Shown: positions 33,989 through 41,729 of the stretch, piece by piece
Layout of the letters: each line of letters opens with the position of its first letter
Numbering within the stretch: position 1 is the first letter of the stretch
Assembly (NCBI GenBank): GCA_045538175.1
Contig: JAZSQZ010000083.1
Span: 1 to 44,758 of the forward strand
Direction: 5' to 3'
DNA length: 44,758 bases
From: JAZSQZ01 sp045538175
Lineage (GTDB): Bacteria; Bacillota; Clostridia; Christensenellales; UBA1242
Position numbers and translations under genes: made by a program
Notes under the pieces: generated by a model
The model's input: the letters and a program-made list of their open reading frames with translations, nothing else
Databases searched by the model: none
What the model was told of the DNA's origin: nothing

Positions 33989-33998
33989 AAAAGTTTTA

Positions 33999-34940
33999 TT
34001 AGTTTTCGTTGTTTTTAAGGTTCTCAACAAGTTCTGCAATTCTATCAAGATCATCTCGACTGAAGTAATCTAAGTAAATTCTGCCTTTCTTATCGTTTCC
34101 AAGAATTGTGACTTTTGTTTTGAACACTCTTTCCATATCCCTTACAAGTTCTTTAAGTTCTAGGCTTTGAACAACTCTTGTTTTAGGTTTTACAGGTTTA
34201 GGATTTTGATATTCTTTAACAAGTTTTTCTAAATCCCTAACATTCATTTTGCCATCACTTGCTTTATTTGCAAGTTCTGCCTGTTTAATAGGATTATCAA
34301 CAACAACCAAACATCTAGCATGTCCTGCGCTGAGTTTGTTTTTCTCAATTAAAGAAATAACTTCTGGTGTAAGAGACAACAATCTTAAAGTATTTGCAAT
34401 AGCCGGTCTGCTTTTACCGATTCTGTCAGCAACTGTTTCTTGTGTGAAGTTGTATTCTTCCATAAGTTCTTTAATTGCACGTGCTGCTTCGATAGGGTTT
34501 AAGTCTTCTCTTTGTAAGTTTTCAACAATAGAAACTTCTTTAACTTGTCTATCATTGTAATGCTTGATAACTGCTGGGATAGTTTTAAGCCCTGCAGCAA
34601 GTGAAGCCCTAAATCTTCTTTCACCTGCGATAATCATATACCTGTCGCCTTGTTGATTTACGACGATAGGTTGGATAACACCGTGTTGTTTGATTGATTC
34701 AGACAACTCTTTTAAAGATGCTGCATCAAAAATCTTTCTAGGTTGGTCTTTGTTAGGGTCAACCTTTTTGATATCAAGTTCGATAACACCGTCGCCTTGC
34801 TTTTCAACAATAACTTCTTTGATAACTTCCTTAACAACTTCTTTTTGTTCCGGTTGCTTTGTTTCCTTTATTTCTTCTTCATCGCCGAAAGCTGAAAACA
34901 AAGCATCAAGTCCTCTTCCTAAACCATTTTTACTTGCCAT
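33999..34940 (-). CDS. parB: Chromosome partitioning protein ParB (Spo0J)
   Basis: CTP-dependent DNA clamp that loads at parS, spreads, and recruits SMC; acts with ParA in origin segregation. The 313-residue protein begins with the ParB-typical MASKNGLGRGLDALF (ParA-stimulating tail), then an acidic/Lys linker, the ParB N-domain with QPRKIFD and the arginine patch GERRFRA (about 105-111), the HTH TQETVADRIGKSRPAIANTL, and a C-terminal dimerisation domain with Leu-rich ends. The parS sites that it should bind lie 0.4-1.1 kb downstream of the gene. Start ATG 34940 with AAGGA. A possible own -35 (TTGACG, minus strand, 35003-35008) lies upstream. Only one ParB-type protein (no separate Noc) is seen in the window. 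Confidence 0.96.
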   Translation of the reverse strand: MASKNGLGRGLDALFSAFGDEEEIKETKQPEQKEVVKEVIKEVIVEKQGDGVIELDIKKVDPNKDQPRKIFDAASLKELSESIKQHGVIQPIVVNQQGDRYMIIAGERRFRASLAAGLKTIPAVIKHYNDRQVKEVSIVENLQREDLNPIEAARAIKELMEEYNFTQETVADRIGKSRPAIANTLRLLSLTPEVISLIEKNKLSAGHARCLVVVDNPIKQAELANKASDGKMNVRDLEKLVKEYQNPKPVKPKTRVVQSLELKELVRDMERVFKTKVTILGNDKKGRIYLDYFSRDDLDRIAELVENLKNNEN

Positions 34941-35042
34941 AATTTTTTCCTTTTTTAAATGTATTTTAAAAATAATTTTTATAAAATATTAAACCTTATT
35001 TGCGTCAAATTTTCGCTTTAATTTTTGTTTTTGAAAATTGAG

Positions 35043-35051
35043 TTATCCACA
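35043..35051 (+). promoter_or_regulatory. DnaA box in the parA-parB gap
   Basis: Perfect TTATCCACA in the 153-base gap between parA and parB. Confidence 0.4.
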
Positions 35052-35093
35052 AATTTTACTCATTTTGTGTAAAATTTTGGTGGGGTGCAATAA

Positions 35094-35882
35094 TTAAAAT
35101 GTTATATTTTTATAACTATCGTTGTTTCTCTTTAAAAGTTCCTTAGTGACTTCTAAATATGCTTGAGCGCCCTTGCTTTTTGGAGCATACATAACAATTG
35201 GTTTGCCATGACTTGGGGCTTCTGCAAGACGTACACTTCTAGGAATTGCCTCATCAAAAACCTTATCTTTAAAGAATCTTCTAATTTCTTCTGAAACTTG
35301 TTGAACAAGATTTGATCTGCTGTCTCTCATAGTTAAAACAACACCTTCGATTTTAAGGTTTGAATTAAGGTGCTTAATAACAAGACGAATTGTGTTCATA
35401 AGTTGGCTAAGACCTTCAAGAGCGAAGAATTCGCATTGAATAGGAATAACAACAGAATCAGCTGCAGTTAATGCGTTAACAGTCAAAAGTCCTAATGATG
35501 GCAAGCAGTCAATCAAAATATAGTCATAAATTGAACGGAGTGGGGTTAAAATGTCCTTAACAACCCTTTCTCTTGCATCTTTTTGGACAAGTTCTATCTC
35601 GGCGCCAGCCAAATCAACAGTTGCAGGGATAATATCAAGCCCCTTTAAACCTGTTTTTTGGATAACTTCAGCACTTGTCTTTTCACCAGACATAACATCA
35701 TAAAGTGTGGCAAGGTCTTTGTTTTTCTCAATACCTAGGCCACTTGTGGCGTTACCTTGTGGGTCCATGTCAACAACAAGGGTTCTTTTACCCAAAGCAG
35801 CAAGATAAGCTGCAATATTGATGCAAGATGTTGTTTTACCAACACCACCCTTTTGGAACGCAAAAGCAATAATTTTTCCCAT
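35094..35882 (-). CDS. parA: Chromosome partitioning ATPase ParA (Soj)
   Basis: Deviant-Walker ATPase partner of ParB; in B. subtilis it also controls DnaA. The 262-residue protein has the deviant Walker A KGGVGKTT (residues 11-18, signature Lys11), the Walker A' region VVDMDPQGNATSGLG (about 37-51), and Walker B IDCLPSLG (near 124-131). Length is typical of chromosomal Soj. ATG 35882 has GGGA upstream. parA precedes parB in the transcribed direction, but with a 153-base gap instead of the usual overlap or few-base spacing. Confidence 0.95.
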   Translation of the reverse strand: MGKIIAFAFQKGGVGKTTSCINIAAYLAALGKRTLVVDMDPQGNATSGLGIEKNKDLATLYDVMSGEKTSAEVIQKTGLKGLDIIPATVDLAGAEIELVQKDARERVVKDILTPLRSIYDYILIDCLPSLGLLTVNALTAADSVVIPIQCEFFALEGLSQLMNTIRLVIKHLNSNLKIEGVVLTMRDSRSNLVQQVSEEIRRFFKDKVFDEAIPRSVRLAEAPSHGKPIVMYAPKSKGAQAYLEVTKELLKRNNDSYKNITF

Positions 35883-35905
35883 ATAGTTTCCCTTTATACT
35901 TTTTC

Positions 35906-35914
35906 ATTATACCA
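35906..35914 (-). promoter_or_regulatory. Extended -10 promoter of parA
   Basis: Minus strand TGG-TATAAT, 23 bases before the parA start codon; no clear -35. Confidence 0.5.
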
Positions 35915-36072
35915 AAAAAAATTAAAAATGAAACTAATTTTATAATTTTTTTTGATTTACACCCCTATATTTGTAGATAATAACTAAATAAAACAGGGAA
36001 TTTTGACAAATTCTGAAAAATTTTACTACATATTATAAGAAATATTACCATATATAAATATATAAAAATAAA

Positions 36073-36088
36073 ACGAGCAGATGCTCGT
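36073..36088 (-). terminator. rsmG terminator
   Basis: ACGAGCA / TGCTCGT hairpin directly after the rsmG stop; TTTTATTTTT follows on the minus strand. Confidence 0.75.
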
Positions 36089-36089
36089 C

Positions 36090-36791
36090 TTATACAATAG
36101 GCTCTAATCTTGGCTTATTTTTACTTCTTGGATACTTTGGTGGGGTTTTTGTTGATTTAGTTATAACAACTGTTGCCCTTGTGTTTTCACCAATTTCAAA
36201 TTTCTCAACAGTTTTTAGCGTTCCACCCAAGGTTTGTATTGCTTTTTTTGCAGTTTCTAGTTCGTTTTCAACTTCAATTGACTTATATGCCACAAATTTT
36301 CCACCTAGACGCACGAAAGGAAGGGTATATTCACATAAGGTGTTAAGACTTGCGACAGCCCTTGCAACAACAATATCAAATTTTTCTCTAAAATTTGGGT
36401 TTAAACCCAAGTCTTCAACCCTAGAGTGTATTGCTCTGGTGTTTGTTAACCCTAAAACTTCGATAACTGCTTGTAAAAATGTGACTTTTTTGTTTACAGA
36501 ATCAACCATAACAAGCTCTATATCAGGATTCATAATTTTAAGTGGGATACTTGGAAACCCTGCGCCTGCACCAATATCAACAACTTTTTGTTGTTTTAAA
36601 TTAGATAAAGGCAAAACAGAGTCAATAAAGTGCTTTTCAATAACAGCGTCAAGTTCGGTTATGGCTGTAAGATTGAATTTGTTGTTCCATTCAATCAAAA
36701 GATTATAATAATGTTCAAATTGTTGAAGTTGTTTTTCGGTTAACGAAAGATTATATTCTTCAAACTTTGTTTTTATTTTTTCTTTAACCAT
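36090..36791 (-). CDS. rsmG: 16S rRNA (guanine-N7)-methyltransferase RsmG
   Basis: Methylates G527 (E. coli numbering) of 16S rRNA with SAM; loss gives low-level streptomycin resistance. The 233-residue protein contains WNNKFNLTAI (near 35-44), the SAM-binding motif VVDIGAGAGFPSIPL (about 70-84), and FDIVVARAVASL (about 138-149), all typical of GidB. The C-terminal tail is Lys/Pro-rich (KYPRSKNKPRLEPIV). ATG 36791 has AGGAG upstream. It follows mnmG as in many bacteria, but 394 bases away. Confidence 0.95.
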   Translation of the reverse strand: MVKEKIKTKFEEYNLSLTEKQLQQFEHYYNLLIEWNNKFNLTAITELDAVIEKHFIDSVLPLSNLKQQKVVDIGAGAGFPSIPLKIMNPDIELVMVDSVNKKVTFLQAVIEVLGLTNTRAIHSRVEDLGLNPNFREKFDIVVARAVASLNTLCEYTLPFVRLGGKFVAYKSIEVENELETAKKAIQTLGGTLKTVEKFEIGENTRATVVITKSTKTPPKYPRSKNKPRLEPIV

Positions 36792-37185
36792 AATTTCTCC
36801 TTTTGTTAAAATCCCGACTGAGTGGTTTTGTTTTTTTATCTTTATTTTAAAGGTGTGTTATTTCTACAATTTATTTTAACGAATTTTAAGTCTTATACTA
36901 AAAATCAAAATAATATCTACAATTTTTATTTTTAAAAAATACTAAAAATATTTCTTGATATTTTTATTTTGTTTTTTAAAAAATATTTTTGCTTCTATAT
37001 AAACATCTTAAAACAACCACGACTATTTGGTCAAAAACAAAGCCCAAATCGCTGATTGTTTTTGTTTTAAAGGAATTTGTCGTTCCGTCCGAACATTCAG
37101 TTGTGGGGCAAATTTCGGGCTTAAATTAAAGTGCTTATTTTTTGATTTTCTTTTTTGTTTTAATTATAAAACATATTTTAAATTT
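36792..37185. other. 394-base gap between mnmG and rsmG
   Basis: No gene seen. Holds CGACTGAGTGG and CCACGACTATTTGGTC boxes related to the dispersed motif, an A/T-tract region, and a long-range inverted repeat: AAGCCCAAAT (37040-37049) with ATTTCGGGCTT (37112-37122), one base bulged, enclosing GTTC-CGTCC-GAAC (37082-37094). Read on the minus strand the outer stem is followed by TTTGTTTTTG, so it may be a large terminator of mnmG or a structured RNA. Confidence 0.4.
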
Positions 37186-39045
37186 TTATTTCAACTTGTT
37201 TGCCCTTAAGAAAATTGTAAGCACTGCAATGTCTGCAGGTGATACACCACTAATTCTGCTTGCTTGTCCTAAGTTGATGGGTTTATGTTTGTTTAGCTTT
37301 TGAATTGCTTCAAGTCTAAGTCCTTTAAGTGTTGCGTAATCAAAATCTGTAGGAAGTGAAATTTCTTCATTTTTCTTTGCTTGTTCGATTACTCTTTTTT
37401 GTCTTTTAAGGTATCCTTCGTATTTAATTTCTGTATTAACATATTCAAGTACAGGTTTTGGAACACCCTTAAACATATTAAACTTTTCTGCAATTTTAAA
37501 TATTGTTATATTGCTTCTTTTAATCAAATCTTTAACAGTTAAGGAATAGCTTGTGCCTGTTTCTTCATTTTCAATTAAGAAAGCATTTGCAAGTTTAACA
37601 TGAATTAAAGTTTCACATTCTTTTTTAACCTTGTCTATAAGTTTTAATTTCTTTTGGAAAGACTTATATCTAATATCGTCAACAAGTCCTACTTTTCTTC
37701 CTATTGGAGTAAGACGAATGTCTGCATTATCTTGTCTTAAAAGCAAACGATTTTCTGCACGGCTTGTCATCATTCTGTATGGCTCGTTGGTACCTTTTGT
37801 AACAAGGTCATCAATCAAAACACCGATATATGCCTCGTCGCGACCTATAACAATTTGTTCTTGATTGTTTATGTATCTACTTGCGTTGATGCCTGCAACA
37901 ATACCTTGTGCTGCAGCTTCTTCATAACCACTTGTACCATTTATTTGACCTGCAAAATATAAGCCCTTAATGTGTTTTGCACAAAGGTATGGGGTAAGTT
38001 GTAAACTGTTTATGCAGTCATATTCGATTGCGTAAGCATTTCTCATAATTTCAAGGTTTTCAAAGCCTTTTACAGACTTATACATTTCTTCTTGAACATC
38101 TATAGGCATAGAAGAAGAAAAACCTTGAACATAAATTTCGTTTTCAGTTATGTCTTCTGGTTCTAAGAAAATTTGGTGCCTTGTTTTATCTGCAAAACGA
38201 ACAACTTTGTCTTCCATAGAAGGGCAGTATCTAGGGCCTACACCTTCGATAACACCTGCGTAAAGTGGAGAACGATGCAAGTTGTTTCTAATAATCTCGT
38301 GAGTTTTCTCGTTTGTATAACCAAGGTAGCAAAGACATTTATTCTTTGGTTGTTTTTTTGTTAAGAAAGAAAATGTTTGAATATTTTCGTCGCCTGGTTG
38401 TTCTTCAAACTCGTTAAAATTTATAGAACTTCTTTTTACTCTTGCAGGAGTACCTGTTTTAAATCTTCTAATTTCAAAACCGAGTTCTCTTAAACTGTTT
38501 GTCAAAAGTTTTGCATTTGTAAATCCGTTTGGACCTTGACTTGCTGTAAACTCGCCAATAATGATTTTGCTATCAAGGTAAACCCCTGTACACAAAACAA
38601 CAGCCTTTGCATAAATTTCTTCGCCAAAAGCTGTTTTGATGCCTGTGGTTACGCCATCTTTAGTTAAGATTTCAACTGCTTCACCTTGAAGAATTGTAAG
38701 GTTTTCTTGGTTTTCAACAGTTTGCTTCATTGTTTGGTGATATTGTCTTTTGTCGACTTGTGCCCTTAGGCTTTGGACTGCTGCACCCTTTCCACTATTT
38801 AACATTCTAAGTTGCAAAAGTGTTGCATCAGCATTTATTCCCATTTGACCACCAAGAGCATCAACTTCACTTGCAAGTTGACCTTTTGCAGTGCCACCGA
38901 TTGATGGATTGCAAGCAAGAAAAGCAATACTATCAAGATTAAGTGTTAAAAGTAAGGTGTTGTTTTTAAGGCGTGCTAAAGCTAAGGCTGCTTCACAGCC
39001 TGCGTGTCCACTTCCTATAACAATCGCATCAAAAGTTTTTGCCAT
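37186..39045 (-). CDS. mnmG: tRNA U34 carboxymethylaminomethyl-modifying enzyme MnmG
   Basis: FAD protein that with MnmE installs the (carboxymethyl)aminomethyl group on U34 of certain tRNAs. The 619-residue protein has the FAD Rossmann motif IVIGSGHAGCEAA (about 8-20), the MnmG-specific ACNPSIGGTAKGQL (about 45-58) and GTPARV, the catalytic Cys region around GPRYCPSMEDK, a GID block near AGQINGTSGYEEAAAQGI, and a C-terminal tRNA-binding helical domain (INLGQASRISGVSPADIAVL). ATG at 39043-39045 with AAGGA upstream; an upstream in-frame start at 39087 would overlap the preceding gene. It is separated from mnmE by two unrelated genes. Confidence 0.96.
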   Translation of the reverse strand: MAKTFDAIVIGSGHAGCEAALALARLKNNTLLLTLNLDSIAFLACNPSIGGTAKGQLASEVDALGGQMGINADATLLQLRMLNSGKGAAVQSLRAQVDKRQYHQTMKQTVENQENLTILQGEAVEILTKDGVTTGIKTAFGEEIYAKAVVLCTGVYLDSKIIIGEFTASQGPNGFTNAKLLTNSLRELGFEIRRFKTGTPARVKRSSINFNEFEEQPGDENIQTFSFLTKKQPKNKCLCYLGYTNEKTHEIIRNNLHRSPLYAGVIEGVGPRYCPSMEDKVVRFADKTRHQIFLEPEDITENEIYVQGFSSSMPIDVQEEMYKSVKGFENLEIMRNAYAIEYDCINSLQLTPYLCAKHIKGLYFAGQINGTSGYEEAAAQGIVAGINASRYINNQEQIVIGRDEAYIGVLIDDLVTKGTNEPYRMMTSRAENRLLLRQDNADIRLTPIGRKVGLVDDIRYKSFQKKLKLIDKVKKECETLIHVKLANAFLIENEETGTSYSLTVKDLIKRSNITIFKIAEKFNMFKGVPKPVLEYVNTEIKYEGYLKRQKRVIEQAKKNEEISLPTDFDYATLKGLRLEAIQKLNKHKPINLGQASRISGVSPADIAVLTIFLRANKLK

Positions 39046-39059
39046 AATTTTTCCTTCTT

Positions 39060-39584
39060 TTAAAATTCGTATTTCATAACACCACAATTTATAAATGGTA
39101 TGTGTTCAACTTTGTCTTTTTTAATGTTTCTGTTTTTTAAGTAAAAGTTTACAAACATATTAACACCGCTATGTGAAACAATCAATATGTTTTTACCCTT
39201 AAGGTCTTTTATTTCTTCTAAAAACTCTCTAACTCTAAAATAAACGTCTTCAAATCCTTCGCCTTCGTATTTTTTAGGGTCTGCGAAATATTTATCGATA
39301 TTATCGGGGCTATAAGGTTGACCTTGCATTTTGCCTAGATTTGTTTCTGCAAGTCTTTTATCTTCAACAATTTTTAAGTTGTGATATTTGTTAATTGCTT
39401 CTGCTGTTTGCCTTGCGCGCTTTAGGGGAGAGCAAAACAAATAATCAAACTTTTCGTCTTTTAATTCAAGTGCAACATTGATTGCTTGCAAAGCACCAAG
39501 GTCGTCTAAGGGCTCATCAATGTGACCCTGAAAAATCTTCTGTTTATTTAGTTTTGTTTGACCGTGCCTTACAAAATAAATCAT
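39060..39584 (-). CDS. Histidine phosphatase family protein
   Basis: 174-residue member of the phosphoglycerate-mutase-like histidine phosphatases. Catalytic motif YFVRHGQT (R6-H7-G8, phosphohistidine H7), the LFCSPLKRARQTAE block with the second Arg (about 49-62), the acid/base AETNLG, and the C-terminal catalytic His in ILIVSHSGVNMF. Substrate unknown; short size suggests a CobC/GpmB/phosphatase-type enzyme rather than a glycolytic mutase. ATG 39584 with AGGAG. Lies 14 bases upstream of mnmG and 12 bases downstream of the S51-like gene, so part of the mnmE-mnmG operon. Confidence 0.9.
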   Translation of the reverse strand: MIYFVRHGQTKLNKQKIFQGHIDEPLDDLGALQAINVALELKDEKFDYLFCSPLKRARQTAEAINKYHNLKIVEDKRLAETNLGKMQGQPYSPDNIDKYFADPKKYEGEGFEDVYFRVREFLEEIKDLKGKNILIVSHSGVNMFVNFYLKNRNIKKDKVEHIPFINCGVMKYEF

Positions 39585-39596
39585 GGGTTGCTCCTT

Positions 39597-40262
39597 TTAT
39601 TTTTCAATATCTTCTATAAATTTTTCTTCCACACCATTGTTTATAAAAACAAACTCGTTGTTGCCAATAGAAATGTGTGGTTTTTCTTCTAATGGTTTTT
39701 TATATTTTAGATAATATCCATAATACAATTCATCATCATAAACTTCGTTTGTTTCGTGATTTAACCTTCTTTTTGTTGTGTGTGCCAAAACAACTTTATC
39801 AACAAGATTTAAACTTTTATAAATCTCGTTTTGTTTTGTTTCCACTTTATCTAACAATGGTTCGTATTGTTCGGTGTATTTAATATCATTACCCACAACA
39901 ACACTTCCAGCACTATCTCCAATATATGGAATACCTTTGTTTATAAGTTCTTTTAGATAGTCATACTGATTGTATTTTTTAAGGTAATGTATAAGTCTTA
40001 AAGAATTACCACCACTTACAACAATGAGTTTAAAATCAAACCTAAAAAGTTCGGTTTTCTTTGTGATTTCTGTTATGTTTCCCTTGGTAATTCCAAGAGA
40101 GTAGAGTTTTTCTTTAATTCTGTTTTTGTATGTTGTATAGGTCTTATCAGCGTATGGCACAAACAAAACCCTAGCACTCGACATATCAAAATCAAAGTTG
40201 TTTTTTAAAATTTCTGTGTCAGTTTTTATTCCACAAAAATCAGAGTATAAAAATAGTTTCAT
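39597..40262 (-). CDS. Peptidase S51-like (class I glutamine amidotransferase fold) protein
   Basis: 221-residue protein related to dipeptidase E/cyanophycinase. The glycine-rich VVSGGNSLRLIHYL (about 81-94) and the nucleophile elbow YIGDSAGSVVVG (about 113-124, candidate Ser117) are the S51 hallmarks; AHTTKRRLNH contains the candidate catalytic His. Cytosolic, no signal peptide. If active it would cleave Asp-X dipeptides or a related substrate; the specificity cannot be read. The ribosome binding site (AGGA) lies within the last codons of mnmE, and the ATG follows the mnmE stop after one base, so translation is probably coupled. Confidence 0.8.
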   Translation of the reverse strand: MKLFLYSDFCGIKTDTEILKNNFDFDMSSARVLFVPYADKTYTTYKNRIKEKLYSLGITKGNITEITKKTELFRFDFKLIVVSGGNSLRLIHYLKKYNQYDYLKELINKGIPYIGDSAGSVVVGNDIKYTEQYEPLLDKVETKQNEIYKSLNLVDKVVLAHTTKRRLNHETNEVYDDELYYGYYLKYKKPLEEKPHISIGNNEFVFINNGVEEKFIEDIEK

Positions 40263-40263
40263 A

Positions 40264-41595
40264 TTATTTTCCTAAACAGAATTTTGAGAAAATTGCATCG
40301 ATAATTTGTTCGTTTGCAGTTTCGCCTGTTATCTCGCCAAGTTTTTCCCAAATATCTTTAATATCAAGTGCAATAAGGTCAAGAGTGTTAAACTCTATAT
40401 TCTCAATTGCTTCCTTAATCAAAACTTCAACTTCTTTTAAAACAGACATATGTCTTTTGTTTGTAATTATAAGTTTGTTTTCAGTTATGTTTTCGTCAAC
40501 AACCTTAGAGTATATAAGTTCTTTAAGTTCGTTTATTCCTTGATTTTTAATTGTGCTTATAGAAACTGTAGGGAGATTTGTTTCAAACTTCTTAGGTAAA
40601 TCACATTTGTTTAAAACAATAATTGATTTTTTATCTTTTACAGAATCTAAAAGTTCTTTATCTTCGTCATCAAACTCTGTGTTAGAATCAAAAACAAGCA
40701 TAACAAGGTCACAAGTGTTAAGCAAATCTTTTGCCTTTTTAACACCAATTTGTTCGATAACATCATCGCTTTCACGAATGCCTGCCGTGTCAAACAAATT
40801 AAACTTAATTGACTTATACTCATAACTTTCTTCTAAAACATCTCTTGTTGTTCCGGCAATATTTGTTACGATTGCACGGTCGTAATTGATCAAAGAATTC
40901 ATCAAACTACTTTTTCCAACGTTCGCTTTGCCAGCAATTACAATGTTTATACCGTTTTTGATAATTCGGCCTGATTGTTCGGTAGCAATCAAATCGACAA
41001 CTTCTTTGTGTAAATTTTTTAAGTTGTCGTTTATGTAAGAAATTGTTTTATATTCAATGTCGTGCTCAGGATAATCAAGGTTAACTTCAATCTCTGCAAT
41101 AATTTCTGTAAGTTTCTTTTGTGCTTTTGACACAACCTTAAACAAGTTTCCGTCAACGAGATTAAACCCAGCCCTTGCTTCGCTTTCACTTTCGGCGTCA
41201 ATAAGTTCTGCAACACCTTCGGCTTTGTCTAAACTTATCTTACCATTTATAAAAGCCCTTTTCGTAAACTCTCCCGGAAGTGACAACCTTGCACCGTTGT
41301 TTATACACTCATCAACAATCTTGTTTGCAATAATTGTTCCACCGTGACATTGAAATTCTACAACATCTTCGCCTGTATAAGAGTTTGGGGCTTTAAAATA
41401 GACAAGCATACCCTTGTCTTTAATTGTGTTTAAGTCAATTTCGCCAAGATAAAATCTTCTTGGTTCAAAATTTTTAACCTTACCCTTAAAAATCTTTTTT
41501 GCAATATCTAAACTATCTTTTCCACTAAGCCTAACAACACAAATTCCACTTTTACCAAGTGCTGTTGAAATGGCAACAATATTTTCATTTTCCAT
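40264..41595 (-). CDS. mnmE: tRNA modification GTPase MnmE
   Basis: K+-activated GTPase partner of MnmG in U34 tRNA modification. The 443-residue protein has the folate-binding N-domain (MENENIVAISTALGKSGICV), the helical domain, and the inserted G domain with GKANVGKSSLMNSL (G1, about 219-232), the K-loop NIAGTTRD (about 243-250), FDTAG (G3) and LNKCDL (G4). It ends with the catalytic Cys motif FCLGK (usual CIGK). No Shine-Dalgarno precedes ATG 41595: the predicted promoter puts the transcript start at the ATG, so the mRNA is probably leaderless. First gene of mnmE-S51-phosphatase-mnmG. Confidence 0.96.
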   Translation of the reverse strand: MENENIVAISTALGKSGICVVRLSGKDSLDIAKKIFKGKVKNFEPRRFYLGEIDLNTIKDKGMLVYFKAPNSYTGEDVVEFQCHGGTIIANKIVDECINNGARLSLPGEFTKRAFINGKISLDKAEGVAELIDAESESEARAGFNLVDGNLFKVVSKAQKKLTEIIAEIEVNLDYPEHDIEYKTISYINDNLKNLHKEVVDLIATEQSGRIIKNGINIVIAGKANVGKSSLMNSLINYDRAIVTNIAGTTRDVLEESYEYKSIKFNLFDTAGIRESDDVIEQIGVKKAKDLLNTCDLVMLVFDSNTEFDDEDKELLDSVKDKKSIIVLNKCDLPKKFETNLPTVSISTIKNQGINELKELIYSKVVDENITENKLIITNKRHMSVLKEVEVLIKEAIENIEFNTLDLIALDIKDIWEKLGEITGETANEQIIDAIFSKFCLGK

Positions 41596-41602
41596 AGAGA
41601 GA

Positions 41603-41631
41603 ATTATAGCAAATTTGTACCTTAATGTAAA
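41603..41631 (-). promoter_or_regulatory. mnmE promoter, leaderless arrangement
   Basis: Minus strand TTTACA (41626-41631), exact 17-base spacer, perfect TATAAT (41603-41608). Only 7 bases separate the -10 from the ATG. Confidence 0.7.
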
Positions 41632-41700
41632 GTTTGAAATATTATTTAAAATAAATTTGTTAATTATATATATAATAATAATTATAATTAAGCAAAATAA

Positions 41701-41727
41701 AAAAACCTGTGGATTTCACAGGTTTTT
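41701..41727 (-). terminator. Terminator of the rpmH-jag operon
   Basis: AAAAACCTGTG / CACAGGTTTTT stem right after the jag stop. Confidence 0.88.
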
Positions 41728-41729
41728 AT

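Larger units (their letters stand above)
29947..33998. other. Four-kilobase gene-free block between ftsH and parB (origin/centromere candidate)
   Basis: No open frame here has a ribosome binding site or recognisable product. The sequence is very AT-rich with many A and T tracts. It contains the ftsH promoter, one degenerate and five perfect parS sites, a cluster of DnaA boxes at 30,960-31,213, multiple copies of the CCCTTTATTTTNCTA / CGACCA motif, a GACCGGTC palindrome (31,143-31,150), and repeats of TTTGCCACAAAGAAAA (two near-identical copies, near 30,796 and 31,445). In sampled lines from 30.4 to 33.3 kb the top strand mostly has more C than G (10 C to 3 G at 30,421-30,480; 16 C to 5 G at 32,641-32,700); from about 33.4 kb G exceeds C (10 G to 5 C at 33,601-33,660). 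This fits a role in replication or segregation rather than decayed genes, though both are possible. Confidence 0.6.

Noticed and set aside
29947..33998. CRISPR array or tandem repeats in the gene-free block
   Set aside because: Repeats are short, irregularly spaced and degenerate; no direct repeat/spacer periodicity and no cas genes.
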